Below, in pieces: positions 32,569-43,335 of a stretch of DNA of 60,000 nucleotides; the first letter of the stretch is position 1, and every line of letters begins with the position of its first letter. The translations under genes and the position numbers were made by a program. Origin of the DNA: Cristatella mucedo (taxonomy: Eukaryota > Bryozoa > Phylactolaemata > Cristatellidae); contig WPIO01000009.1 in NCBI GenBank assembly GCA_009760855.2, forward strand, positions 8,464,001-8,524,000, written 5' to 3'. The notes under the pieces are model-generated. The model did no database searches. It was not told the origin of the DNA and saw only the letters and a list, made by a program, of their open reading frames with translations.

Positions 32569-35500
32569 GAACATGACAGTGTGCAAAAGGAAAGATATGG
32601 TCAGCAGTCGTGGAAAACTGAAACTTCATGAGGAACCTAGCCCTCTGCAGTGCAGCACTGCATGCCTGCAATTCGAGAGCAGATATAATTTCGATTGACT
32701 CCAGATCACGCTTGCAGTCAAGCTAAAATCGATATCAAATATCGATTAGAGGAGGCCTACAGCACCTATATGCCGTGAAAGCCAATTTGAGATCACTGGT
32801 GCAATGCTAGGGACTCACGACCATTGTCACACCGCAAAACAGCACGACGAAGAACATCAGTGACCCCCGTGAAGCACATTGAATTAACGTCCCCTGACAT
32901 GACTACATTAAAAAAGAAGCTTAAAACACACCTGTTTATTACAGCATTTAGTGGGCCTTCGAGATTCGTCCTTCGTGTGCCTGCTTACAATGCGCCTGCT
33001 GCTTGCAGATGCTACCACCAATCATTTGGTAATGCTTCTATACAGCATCTGTAAAGTGCCTAGAAAGAGACTCAGTTATCTGAGGGTGTTATAGAGATGT
33101 ATTATATTATTATTTCTATTATACGAAAGAATTGTCATGCGATAACAGCTAGTCTTAAGTGGCAACATGATTCTCAACGACCATCATCAAGCATCGATCT
33201 TTCACTCATGGAGACTGCTGGAGTTTCTTGTATAGTGCACTCAAAGCCGAGGTGGCATTCGGTGAAAGCAGAGTCACGTGCATTCTCATTAATTGATGTA
33301 CACTGGGAGTCCATCCGGTGGACAGAAGCCAGCATGCCAATTGGCAAGAGAGTACTGTCGACGGTGGGCTAGCGACATACTGGCAGGCGGTCGAACTTGT
33401 TCGAACCGATAACCGATAATCAGACAAAGAATCCAGCAGCATCAAATGCGGGCAGACGTCGCCGAAAACAACGCGCCATCGCTTAAGGAGCAACCCGCGA
33501 GGGTTGCTCCTACGTGCGTTGCTCCTAAATACGGGAAACCCACAGGCGGCGACACCCAATGAGACGACGCCATGGCACGGCCGGTGTGCTGCGGCGCGCC
33601 AGGCGCACGTCTCGACTTTTTCCTTTGTTGCCTCGAGATTCGCTTACACGGCTTGATTGCCGCCGACTGGCAGGCTCATGTGCAGGCTGGCTGCGGCCGG
33701 GTATGGATCATCGTAGGCGCTGTACCACAGCTGGCAGTGCTTCGGGCCGTGCTCATCGAGCAGCTGGTCGGTGATGAGCAGCAGAGCATGCTGCCGGTCG
33801 TCGTAGTGAGCCGAGTACAGGTAGACCGTGCCATCGCCGATGGGGCAGGACATCTGGAGGGCGACAGCAAGAAAGTTGAATGAGCGGAAGCGGCCAGTGC
33901 TACAGCCGATGGCGGCCGCCAGGCGCAGAGTAAACGTTATCGACTGCTTCTGGCAACCGGATGTCCGACGGAGAGTAGTAGCTGGACCTATTAAAAGCCT
34001 CGGCAGTCGAAACTGCACTCAGGCAGAGCTGGGCGAGAGTTCACCCATGCAAGAAAGAATGCTGCACGGTTCCCTCGATAGAGGCACCGACCTGGCTCTT
34101 GTTCGAATTGTGGATGCGCTCAAAATTGCCAGCCCCCCTCCCGATCTACGAGGTCGACAACGACAGAGCCCCCTAGCACCTAGCTGAATTATCACGGCAA
34201 TTCGCTCGCACTTTGCGAGCTGGATCGTGGGCTCTCGAGTCCTGCAGCTGGCAATCAATCAACCCTTCATTGCTTCCCCACACCCCAGAAAGCAGCAGTG
34301 AGGCTATTCTGCAGCCAAAAAAAATGAGGCCGACCTTAAACTTTTTTTTTTTAAATCAACCTTTGCTCAGGTCTTTCCAGGCGATACATTGTCTGTCCCG
34401 CCTTCTTCTGACGGTTGATGGTAGATGCTCTTGCCCTGCGGGTCTGTGAAATGTAATCCACATTTCTTATGCTATGACTTCGTGCTATGACTTTTGCTAT
34501 ATCTTCTCTTCTTCTGCTGCCAATTCTGGCCCATCCTTTCCAGCAGTCACATGCTTTAACCCCTGAGGTACTCACCCCTCCTCAACGGTCCTACTACTTC
34601 ACTTATGCATCCACTGTTTCTTTGTCGAGTGAGACAGAGGCAGCTGACTCAGACACGTGGCCAAACCTCTGGGATTTGCAAACTAGCCTTTCAGTCATAT
34701 TCATAGCTAGCTCCAGTGGCCTAGTGGCTTTTTTGGTAGCCCAGTCAATAGGGAACTACAATAACCAAGCCGAGGCATAACTAAGGCGCTAGTTAAATTT
34801 TTTGCAAACCACTGTGGAAGACAGCAAATAATCTTAGATAGGAATCGGACGTACGATGCTGCAGAGACACGACTTGCCCTTGAACAGTCTCCCAGAAGCA
34901 TGGTGTTGGTTTCAGAGTTATCGATTTATTGGCAAACTGCATTTGGAACAGCTCTTTAACTGAAATAATACGTTCTTTACGCAAGTTAAATTGTCGCTAC
35001 GGTGCTAATTTTTAAACTAAACGTGGTGCAACTGGCTTTTAGCAAGTGCCATTAGAAACCTGAGTAGATTGCGCTATGTTTTGGCCAGGTTTGGCCTTCG
35101 GTCTTACAAAGGAGAGGGGCGAGGTACTGGCGTGTGGTCTTGACATCAGGATATGGTTTTATAGCAAGTCGTGGGTGTGAAGATCTTTCATGGTGACTGC
35201 ATAGCCGGCTGAACAGCAAGGAAAGTGGCCAGGCTCGAGCAAGGCGCTGCCCAAGGCACTGCCAATTGCTTTTCGAGGCTAATATATGTAGTATCCGCTG
35301 AACAAGGTACAATCAAGTAACTCGATCGACAGAAAACAAGCCAAGGGACACTGAATGAAGTGGCTTATTCCAGTTCCACAAATTGCACCAAAAGTGAGAA
35401 GCTGACGTTTTTGACACTGTATGCAATCCGTCACAAGCACACCTGCTGTGGCATGCTATTCCCAGGCACTCACATTGAGCAGCAATCATCCACAATCGAC

Positions 35501-38500
35501 CTGTTGCCAACGTTGTTGTCTCAAAGATGCCTGTGCAGAGCAGTGTGCAGATTCGTGGGAGCATAGTTGCGGCATAGCACGTGTGCAGGGGTTCATGAGC
35601 TCGGTCATTTAGCCTACGGCCAAATCAGATTGGGATTTAAAGGCATGGCGATAAGGAACTCCAGGACGTGAATAGCTGCAAACATCAGGTCTATGGCTTA
35701 ATTCAAGCATTCATAGCTAGCACACATTCTAATAGCCTCAGCCATTTTGTACTACCACTGGGGGGGGGGCTGTCACTACGTCACTAGGGCAGGGCTATTG
35801 GAGGTCAGCTAGCTTCGGTTTTTAAACGAAACTCTTGAATAAAATAAATAGATAAACACAATTCATTCGCACAGCGCCCTAAGAGAATTTAATCTATCCG
35901 GGCAATAACTTAACGCATGCCGCAGGGCTCGAGCCCATGACCTCGGTCGTCAAAGGCGAGCACCTTCACCCTTGGGCTAAGACCTCCGAGAATAAATGTG
36001 TGCACGTCCTGTCTGCTGGCTGGTCGTGCAAGGGAAGGAATGTGTGCAGTCGACACGAAAGGACAGCGGCCACCAGCAGCTTGGCCAGGATGCTGCAGCA
36101 GTGAAACGAAAAACTGGACGACTCCATGGGTAAAGTCTGCAAGCATCGCCTGGGAAGCGAGTTAGCAGACAGTTAGAGAAATCAAGCTCCAGAAGGCGAT
36201 TGGATGAGAGTAGTCTGCAGGCTCGAGTCGCTAAGCAAAAACCACCCCCAAAGCGAAGAATATAGTAAGCTGTTCAGTGTGAGCACGAGGCTCGAGGTTC
36301 ACTGGACACACACGCTCTTTTCGAACTGCAAAAGAAGGCTTTACGTCTGCAGGTGACTCAGCAAGGCCTATTCAAGCAAATGCCTGCAGCCAACGGAGAA
36401 ATTCTGAGAACAATGCATCACGGTATGGTAATGCTTCCACAGAAATACACTCAAGCCCAAAAGTATAGGAGTCCACTTGATTTATGATCAGCAATATGGA
36501 TTTGACCATGACACTTTAGAACAAAAGTACCGAAAACAAATGCGATCAATTAACACAATGCCTTAAACGATGGCGTAGGTATAAACCAGTTTGCACAACA
36601 GGAAAATAACGAAAGAAAGCCTTCTTTACCGTTGAAATTCATTTATAGGTAGCAGATTCCCTAATTTTACGGCACCTTAAAAAAGGATTGCATTGCTCGT
36701 TTTTTGAGGTACTTAGACATTTGCAGTAGGACAAAAACAAGAGTGCATCGGCTATGCTCATTTCCTAGCCTCACACTATCACCAATCGTCATGTCTAAGA
36801 CCGTGTACTTGACTACCTTAGATGGATCAAATGTGTGCTTTGCACCAAAAGGGACTTTTAGGACATTTTCGACTGCGCACGATTTTGGCAGTTGCAGTAA
36901 CATTTCGATTGCAGAATCATAACTTTTTTGGGTATAGTGGCAGCTATTTTTGGTAGCTTTTAAGATACTTCTGCACTCAAGTGTACCTGTCATATACCGA
37001 ATACCAGTAATCACAACCCTAGAAGTCTATTTAGACCTTCAGAGCACAGGACTTCCAAGTGTGATTATACTTTCAAGTGCTGGATTATATTACCAATAGT
37101 TCCAATAGGACAGCAAACCTAAAACACACTGCTGTCAAAGATGAGTATTTTTTTGGAACTATTCACGATAAGTATTTTTTTAAACGATTCATCTGAGATC
37201 GATCACCCTCCGTGAGGAACATGGGCCGGCCGAGTCAGACTGCAGACCTTAAAAGAATCGAGCATCTTTGGGATGAAGTTGAGCGACAGCCGTCTGCCTA
37301 ATGTGTCTGCTAATACTTTTTTTCCACTTGCAACCAGGCTGGAGTGGCATTAGAGGCAAGCAATCGATGCTATCGAGCAATCCATCATTCGGCTGCAGGC
37401 CGAGGTCCGACAGGTCATTGCAAATACCGGAGGTGCAAATCATATTAGCTCAATAAATTAAGCACGATAATAATAATAACAACACACTTGATAAAGCGCC
37501 ATTAGAGAACTCAATCTCTTTCTAGGCGCTTTACAATTGCTGCAAAGGGAAATGCAATTGAATGGTGAGTAATATCATGCTTGATAAACAACAACATGAA
37601 TAGCATGGCTAGGGGTGACCTGCACAGGGTCAGCATGCAAGTGTCGTTAGTGGCAGCAAGCACAGTGTCAGCATGCATAAGCACATAAAGGACGAATCAC
37701 AGGGACCCATTAAATGCTGTGATAAATAGGTGTTTTTAATTTCTTTTTAAACGTGGTCAAGTCAGGGGATGTCGTGATGGAAGTCGGGAGTGAGTTCTAA
37801 GCTTTGGGAGCACACGAACTAAGGGCACGATCTCCAAAAATTTGAGGTTTGTACGAGGTATAGGTAAACAGTTAGATTCCGAAAAGCAGATGGTACGATG
37901 CTTAACCTGATATGCAATGATTGGGGGAACACGCTACATTTTCTTATTTAAACCAGTGCACACACTTTTGGTAACAGCAGCGTTTGATACTTACTCTTAA
38001 ATGCACTAGGCAGCTGTCCTGGTGGCTGTCCCAGTCAAATAATATGGCGTTTTAGTGCATTCCAGACGGCAGATGCAAAGCTAAAGTCATATGCTGAACA
38101 AAAGTCTCGGAACATGCTTAATAATGATAACAATATATTTGCACAGCTTCCTAAGAGAACTAAATCTCTTTCTAGGCACTTGACATATGCTGAAAAGGAA
38201 ACATGTCAATATGGATAGCGATAGCATGTATAAGGATAGCATGCATAGCATTAGCAAGCTACGCAACGGACAACTCACCCAGCGAATGCTGTGAGGAACA
38301 GGTACGTTTTAAGCTATTTAAATGCCGTCAGCTCAGGGCAAATCGTGACGTCAGTCGGGAGCCTGTTCCAGGCTTTGGTAGCAGACAAACTGGAGGCATT
38401 GTCTCCAAAGGATTTGAGGTCGGTTCGAGGATCAGCCGAACTACCGAGTCAGAAGAGCATTGGTGCAATGCATAGCCTGACTGGGAAGTTGTTCCGATAA

Positions 38501-38904
38501 GTAGGCTTGGGTGAGTGAACAAAGGAACCTATAATGCTTGATGACAAGAGTACAGCTCCTGACGCCGACAAGAAGGCATGCCCGCTCAGCGACCAGCCCC
38601 AGCACTATCCTGCACGGCTGTGATGGGCGCACACAACAGGCTCGTCTGTCGATTGCCACTATGTTAGCATCTTTGGCCTATTTGTAGATTATTTCAAAAC
38701 GCCGAACGACCGAAGGCTCCGACTCCCGCAAGGACCGAGTGCAGCAAAAAACGCTCGGCTCCTTGAGCTGAACCGATCTCGCTGCGAGATCCCATCTGGT
38801 TCATCGGTCCAGTGTTCTATCGGCCCCGATCGAGATATAAAGACTAGCATCTCTATGGCCCTGAACAACATCGGCTTACAGCCTCGTCTTCAAATTTCCA
38901 CACA

Positions 38905-38958
<54 letters not shown>

Positions 38959-39726
38959 CTAGCCAGATTCTGGTATGATGCCTGAATGCACGAATTGGCT
39001 TTCAATTGCGTTCGGGCGCCCACTTGTGGCCTGGGGACCGGCATGCCGAGCAGGTTCGGTCAGGCTGGCACACTGCAGCCATGGCCTGCTAGGCCTGCAG
39101 AGCCTAGCCAGAGCGCCAGTATGCCAGCATGCACAGCTGCTGACTGCTATTTGGCTCGGCCAGGCAGGCCAGGTGTGAGAGTAGCTTACATAAAATATAT
39201 GTGAGCACAGCTGGCTCAGCAGTGAACACCCGATAGTCAATGGTGCCAGCAAGATAAAGCCGGCTCGCAACTGATTACCGAAAAGAGAGTGCACTCAGTC
39301 TGAGGTTTTTACATTGGGAAATGTGCAGCTGCATCGACGGTGGGGGGGGGGGGTTCAGGCAGGAGGCAGGCAACAAGTTTACACACGGCGGCCGCACACA
39401 CGCACCTGGCCGGCCTTGACCACGCTAAGGCTGGGCTTCTTGGCTGCTTCAGGCGGGCATTTGTTGAACCACTTCAGCGAACCGTTCGCTGCTGCTGCTT
39501 CAGCTCCTGACGACTCGGCATTGCCAGCGTAGGCGATGGTCCTTGCAGGGCTGTACTTTGTCACAGCAGCACTCCACAGAGCAAACAGCACGGGAGCATT
39601 TGATTGCAAGTCCGACTTGGCCAAGAACTGCGAATCGGTAGCGATCCACTGGAGTAAGCAGACTAAACAGATGCCCAGTGTGGCCACAGCAAGGAATGCT
39701 GCCGTTAGCTTGCTCTTCTTAGCCAT
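24424..39726 (-). CDS. Glycosyltransferase family 92 (GT92/DUF23) protein, 5 exons
   Basis: Predicted Golgi type II membrane glycosyltransferase; GT92 members include galactosyltransferases acting on glycans. Exons 5' to 3' (minus strand): 39726-39406, 33853-33648, 31874-31671, 27410-27179, 24951-24424. All junctions are GT-AG and phases match, giving 496 aa. Exon 1 has a short basic tail and one membrane segment (residues about 9-29, FLAVATLGICLVCLLQWIA). Exon 2 has VYLYSAHYDDR and CQLWY; exon 3 YVYSCTLP and FGVCVSPF; exon 4 LIEFVEINRMFGAQKFVFFN and AQVAAFHDCIYRYLN; exon 5 FFAMLDLDEFIVPR (D329, D331, probable metal/nucleotide-sugar site) and QHYRDW. An ATG six bases upstream (39732) is an alternative start; an in-frame TAG precedes it. 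Exons 2-5 are firm. Exon 1 is linked by phase and topology across a 5.5-kb intron. Acceptor sugar unknown. Confidence 0.87.
26355..26945. mobile_element. LINE-A copy with inverted 5' segment
   Basis: A minus-oriented LINE-A 3' stem-loop tail (26360-26420: agtgccctcagagagctcgg, then tttctaggcact) is followed at once by a plus-oriented RT C-terminal region. That region runs from the LLDDDHFS motif to the equivalent of SFGDRAFSSYAP (26425-26945). This fits the 5' inversion expected from twin priming. It lies in GT92 intron 4. Confidence 0.65.
27957..28115 (+). repeat. SINE-1 copy inserted in LINE-A
   Basis: B box GTTCGAATCC (near 27992) with upstream TTCACGACCAAGGTCG; downstream GGTAGCCGTTAAGGCTCTTC and a terminal AATAAGGCTGTTAAATAATC. 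Confidence 0.8.
28673..29120. other. Unidentified insert of about 450 bp inside a LINE
   Basis: LINE-A coding sequence stops after the ATACCAC block (28672) and resumes at acatccaag (about 29121). The intervening DNA is GC-richer, has no match to the LINE, SINE or hAT families of this window, and begins with a 22-bp palindrome. A 182-codon frame runs through it but shows no known motif. Confidence 0.6.
28685..28706. repeat. 22-bp perfect palindrome
   Basis: The sequence starts gcctgacgac and continues tagtcgtcaggc; it equals its own reverse complement with no loop. It lies at the left edge of the unidentified insert. Confidence 0.95.
30066..30215 (+). repeat. SINE-1 copy with palindromic head
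   Basis: The head contains ctcttcacga and tcgtgaagag as exact inverted arms. The 3' body has GGTGCTGATGGCTGCC and ends TTGAGGCTGTTGAATTAGCC. It lies directly 5' of a LINE-A copy. Confidence 0.65.
30240..30898 (+). mobile_element. 5'-truncated LINE-A copy, open RT C-terminus
   Basis: An open frame from 30249 to a stop at 30767 encodes the C-terminal 170 residues of the LINE-A RT protein (e.g. RLDFCNSQLAGLPACAIRRL, DLHWLPVKQRIDFEVL, SFGDRAFSSYGPKAWNSLP). The 3' UTR is followed by (ATT)n at about 30870-30898. The left half of the terminal stem-loop is deleted. GT92 intron 3. Confidence 0.9.
32417..32569. repeat. Purine tract with (GACA)n
   Basis: An interrupted (GA)n/(GAAA) tract passes into about 16 units of GACA (about 32506-32569). 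GT92 intron 2. Confidence 0.95.
32880..33118 (+). mobile_element. LINE-A 3' end fragment
   Basis: Encodes the last residues of the RT protein (TSPDMTTLKKKLKTHLFITA), then the 3' UTR and the stem-loop TGTAAAGTGCCTAGAAAGA ... CTGAGGGTGTTATAG with an ATT-rich end. Confidence 0.85.
33486..33511. repeat. Perfect 11-bp stem hairpin, 4-base loop
   Basis: aggagcaaccc / gggttgctcct around gcga. Intron 2 of the GT92 gene, about 140 bp downstream of exon 2. A third partial copy, gttgctcctaaata, follows at 33519. Confidence 0.9.
34208..34365 (+). repeat. SINE-1-like copy, degenerate
   Basis: A B box-like GGCTCTCGAGTCCTGCAG near 34231 and a late AATGAGGCCGACCTTAAAC block correspond to SINE-1 parts; the middle is altered. 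Confidence 0.5.
34700..34905 (-). mobile_element. LINE RT fragment, family B
   Basis: The minus-strand frame has LTSALVMPRLGYCSSLLTGLP followed by KKPLG, the L2/CR1-type 'RLDYCNSLLTGLPKK' motif. Wording differs from LINE-A (RLDFCNSLL.GLPACA), so it is a separate family. Short relic in GT92 intron 1. Confidence 0.7.
35858..36000 (-). repeat. SINE-2 copy with LINE-type tail
   Basis: Minus strand: A box-like TTAGCCCAAGGGTGAAGG, B box GGGCTCGAGCCCTG, then a tail ending TTCTCTTAGGGCGCTGTGCG. GT92 intron 1. Confidence 0.75.
36001..37189. other. Intronic DNA of GT92 intron 1, no feature recognised
   Basis: A 115-codon minus-strand frame (37014-36667) exists without recognisable motifs. It may be the decayed body of the Tc1 element that ends at 37450. 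Confidence 0.4.
37190..37450 (+). mobile_element. Tc1/mariner transposase C-terminal fragment
   Basis: Shows RIEHLWDEVERQ (Tc1 'NPIEHLWDELER') and, in a shifted frame, QAIDAIEQSIIRLQAEVRQV followed by IANTGGANH, the usual Tc1 C-terminus. Disrupted by a frameshift near 37300-37345. GT92 intron 1. Confidence 0.8.
37466..37940 (-). mobile_element. LINE-A copy, 3' part
   Basis: In reverse: ATT-type tail, stem-loop (ataaagcgccattagagaac ... tctttctaggcgctttac), 3' UTR, then the RT C-terminus up to the SLxIPRTNLKSFGD region, with several stops. GT92 intron 1. Confidence 0.85.
38118..38660 (-). mobile_element. LINE-A copy, 3' part
   Basis: Reverse-oriented stem-loop at about 38135-38192, a short 3' UTR, then decayed RT C-terminus (an LKSFGDNAS-like block around 38390-38420) and upstream text to about 38660. 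GT92 intron 1. Confidence 0.75.
38905..38955. repeat. (CA)n microsatellite
   Basis: About 25 units. GT92 intron 1. Confidence 0.95.
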
Positions 39727-39732
39727 GCACAT

Positions 39733-40179
39733 TCTGCTCAGCTGCAGCCGCACCAGCACAGCAGATTCAAGCAGCTAAGACGACGTCTGTCCTCTGAACA
39801 ATCCCTGTTGACCAGTAACAAGGATTACGTTAGGCTGACAAGCACACCAAGAAGAGATGTTGGCATCAGGCAAGAAACAGTAACGAACCAACAAAAGCAC
39901 CATAGACATTGGCTGAGGGCGAGTCGAAAGGGATAGATAGACGGACTGCAGCCACACTCCGAATCAAGCCGCAATGCTCACTGCTGCAAATGCAAAGCCG
40001 CAATGCTCACTGGTGTCCTTCACCGACCGTATAGCCATAGCCAAGCATGAGTATTGATCTGAACCACCCCCATCGAAAACCGTAGGGATGCTTTGAAGCA
40101 AATTATAGGGATGCTTTGAATCGGCAACTATTTCAATTGCTCCTGGAGATGTCTTACAATTTAAAATGTGGCACATGAG
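39733..40179 (-). promoter_or_regulatory. 5' flank / 5' UTR of the GT92 gene
   Basis: Sequence directly upstream of the proposed GT92 ATG. No TATA box or other named element was identified; the assignment rests only on position. Confidence 0.3.
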
Positions 40180-40540
40180 CCCACAAAGGACAATTCACTC
40201 AGACGAAGCTGGTGCTCAGAGGAACAGCAGGTGGGTTGGGTTTTTAGATTCCTTATAACTGTCCTCAAGTAAAGGAGTGCTGTCATGTCAGTCGGTAGTG
40301 AACTCTGGGCTTTAGGAACAAACGAAGGACCTAGAGGCAAAGGTCTCCAAAGGATTTTAGATTGCTAGAGGCATAGCTAAACGGCAGGTTCAACGACAGA
40401 AAGGCTGGCAATAGTAATAATAATAAACCTTTTGTCTAGAGCTGTAAGAGAACTTAATAGTCTCTATTCAAGTGCTTTACAGCTCACTGCAAGAGAAGCA
40501 ACAACCCATTGTATAAATATAAATGAATTGTATTGTTGAC
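40180..40540 (-). mobile_element. Two adjoining LINE-A fragments
   Basis: 40180-40405 reads in reverse as RT C-terminus (an LKSFGD-like block near 40355). 40412-40500 is another reverse tail with stem-loop (agctgtaagagaacttaata ... ttcaagtgctttacagctc). Two copies abut in the same orientation. Confidence 0.65.
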
Positions 40541-41267
40541 GAAAAGTAAGGTATCTTGGTTACTTTGCAGAAGAAGGTAGACACTGAGGAAAAGGAACAA
40601 AAAGTTGAAGGGTCCAGCAAGAACGTTACTCTAGGGATCACCTTGCCGGAAGCTAGAAAAACGCTGATCTAGATCGCCCTAAAGATCACTAGGTAGTCAC
40701 CCCTGAGCAGTTAAGATGTTTGATGGTTCATGCTAGCATTTTTGGATTGTGCATCGGCGAAGCTAGAAACTAGAACTATCTCACTGTACAGAGAGTACAG
40801 CAGAGCAGAGGGTGGAGAAGCTCTTTTGTAGAATACCAGAAAATCTAGGAGCCTCAACAAAAATTTAGATTCCAGACATTCTAGAAGGCTCCTTATATTA
40901 CATAAGCTCTGTACTCGAGCAACCGGTCGTCGACCCAGTCAGCCTCAATGATTGAAAAAAGGCAAAACAATGCTCAACAGAACAATGAGAAAAAGTTGAG
41001 CAAATTAAAACTAAATCCTAGAACGAGAAAACGAACTCGATGTTCTCAAGAATAAACGACTGGCACAGTGACACAATGTCAAGGTGAAGCTGCTGCTGCT
41101 GCTCCTCCACTACCGGTCTCGCCTGTGAGACTCACAGCAGTCCGAAAGCGTTAACAAGCAAGCAATGATAACCGTACAGTGGCACGAAAGCTCACCTTTC
41201 GAAATGCTAAACAAGATTAAACAGAAATCGAGGTCCAATCAATATTGCACACCAAGTGCAAATGCCA

Positions 41268-41305
41268 TACACACACACACACACACACACACGCGCCCGC
41301 ACACG

Positions 41306-41387
<82 letters not shown>

Positions 41388-41398
41388 GGCCCACACAC
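41268..41398. repeat. (CA)n microsatellite, interrupted
   Basis: CA tract broken once by cgcgcccgcacacgccc near 41292-41308; longest pure run about 41309-41382. Confidence 0.95.
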
Positions 41399-41776
41399 TA
41401 ACAACTACTGAACCCCTTCGAAGCTGCACTGACGGCAAAGCAAAGCCAGTATGTGGCCTATGAGCTCCAGGACTTGAGTACATGTGAGACCATTTTCGGT
41501 CACCAACTATGCTGGTGACTGCCACCTATACCTGCCAACCGCAGGGCCATCGTTGAGCCTAGGGCGATCAGAGGAGAGAACCCGATATGCCATTGCCAAT
41601 CAGCCACGGCCGTTGGTTGCAAGTCCCTGGCATGGTGCATTTCTGGGATGACAGTGACTTAGCCTACACGAAGATACTACAAAGGTGCTTAAGAAAGACT
41701 CTGATAGTAGGATAGAAAACCTTGGGTATGGAAATAAATGCCGATCAAATAGTCCAGACACGTAACATAAAGGAAC

Positions 41777-41890
<114 letters not shown>

Positions 41891-42033
41891 GAAAGATGAA
41901 GCAAGAAAGACGAAGAGCGAATGTGACTGTGACTCGTCGGCTCTAACATGCTAATCACAGGCTGCAGGCTACATCGAATAACAACAGGCCACCAATTTGT
42001 TTTACTTCTTCATTGGGCTCATAGTTACTCTGA

Positions 42034-42037
<4 letters not shown>

Positions 42038-42103
<66 letters not shown>
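42038..42103. repeat. (CA)n microsatellite
   Basis: About 32 uninterrupted units. Confidence 0.95.
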
Positions 42104-42104
<1 letters not shown>

Positions 42105-42870
42105 GATAGTATCAAGACCGGAGGCTTTGGAGACAAGCACTCCCACGCATAAACAGCGGTTTCATAAAGACAGCCACCACTATAATAGAGCGGTGGTTCA
42201 AGTAACTTTTACGAATGAGTGAGAGAAGAAATAATTTGAGGCTGCATTACCGAGATAGACAAACCCTATGGCCTCGCAGGGAAGATATCGTTCTGGCAAT
42301 CATCATAATACCAGGGCGGTAACTGAGCTAGCAAGAGATATCGCTCGTACTTTAATTGTACGAGTGTACGGCATCAGTATAAGTACCTTAGGAGGTAGGA
42401 CACATGGGTTTACATCAGTTCGTCCAATAATCCTATCGGCCGGTGTGTGTTAGTAAGTAAGCTTTTAGCAGTTCAACGTCCGCGTTAATGATCAGTGCAT
42501 TGCCATCAGACTTCGATGCGCCACAGGCAACGATTCGGTCGCCTTCCCAGAACGCCAGCTGACGGAAACCGGCAGTCTTGCAATCGGGCGGAAGACCGGT
42601 CATTCCGCATTCTTCGGGGTATCGATGCGTGTTTCCGCCCTTCGCTGGTGCATGTCGGTTATCCGGCTAGGGTTGGGACCTTTTTAAGGTCTTTTTCTGG
42701 CACTCGGCCGGAGTTTCATGGCGTAGGCTGGGAGCTGGGGGAGGGGTGGGTGGGCTGCTCCATCGAAAGGATCTCTTCGCCAAAATTACATATTACCATT
42801 ATTCTTGGCGTCATGATTGCCCGTCCCAATGGAGGTCCAATAGCCTGTCCGGGTAGCTCACGTACTACCT

Positions 42871-43335
42871 AATAATAATAATAATAATAATAATTCACTT
42901 GATAAAGCGCCCTCAGAGAACTCAATCTCTCTCTAGGCGCTTTACATTTGCTGTAAAGTGAAATGCAATTGAATGGTAAGTAAAATCATGCTTGAAAAAC
43001 AAACGAAATGAATAACATGGTTAGGGGTGACATGCACAGGGTCGGCATGCAAATGTGGTTAGTGGCAGCATGCACAGTGTCAGCACGCATAAGCACGTGA
43101 AGGACGAATCACAGGGACCCACTAAATGCTGTCCTAAATAGGTGTGTTTTTAGGTTCCTTTTAAATGTGGTCAGGTCAGGGGATGTTCTGACGCAGGTCG
43201 GGAGGGAGTTCCAGGCTTTGGGAGCATATGAACTAAATGCACGGTCTCCGAAGGATTTAAGGTTTGTATGAGGTATTTCTAGACTGTTGGATTCCGAAAA
43301 ACTGAGCTAGTATGGCGCATAAGTCATTGGGATTG
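42871..43335 (-). mobile_element. LINE-A copy, 3' part
   Basis: In reverse: (ATT)7-8, stem-loop (gataaagcgccctcagagaa ... ctctaggcgctttacattt), near-consensus 3' UTR and RT C-terminus to the SESxxLEIP region. One of the better preserved tails. Confidence 0.88.

Noticed and set aside
36667-37014. 115-codon minus-strand frame in GT92 intron 1
   Set aside because: No motif, and it lies antisense to the region where the body of the Tc1 relic would be expected.
39341-39352. G homopolymer runs (also near 9440, 25217, 35760, 46974)
   Set aside because: Short runs of 9-12 G occur at random places; I see no pattern linking them, and they are error-prone sites in sequencing.
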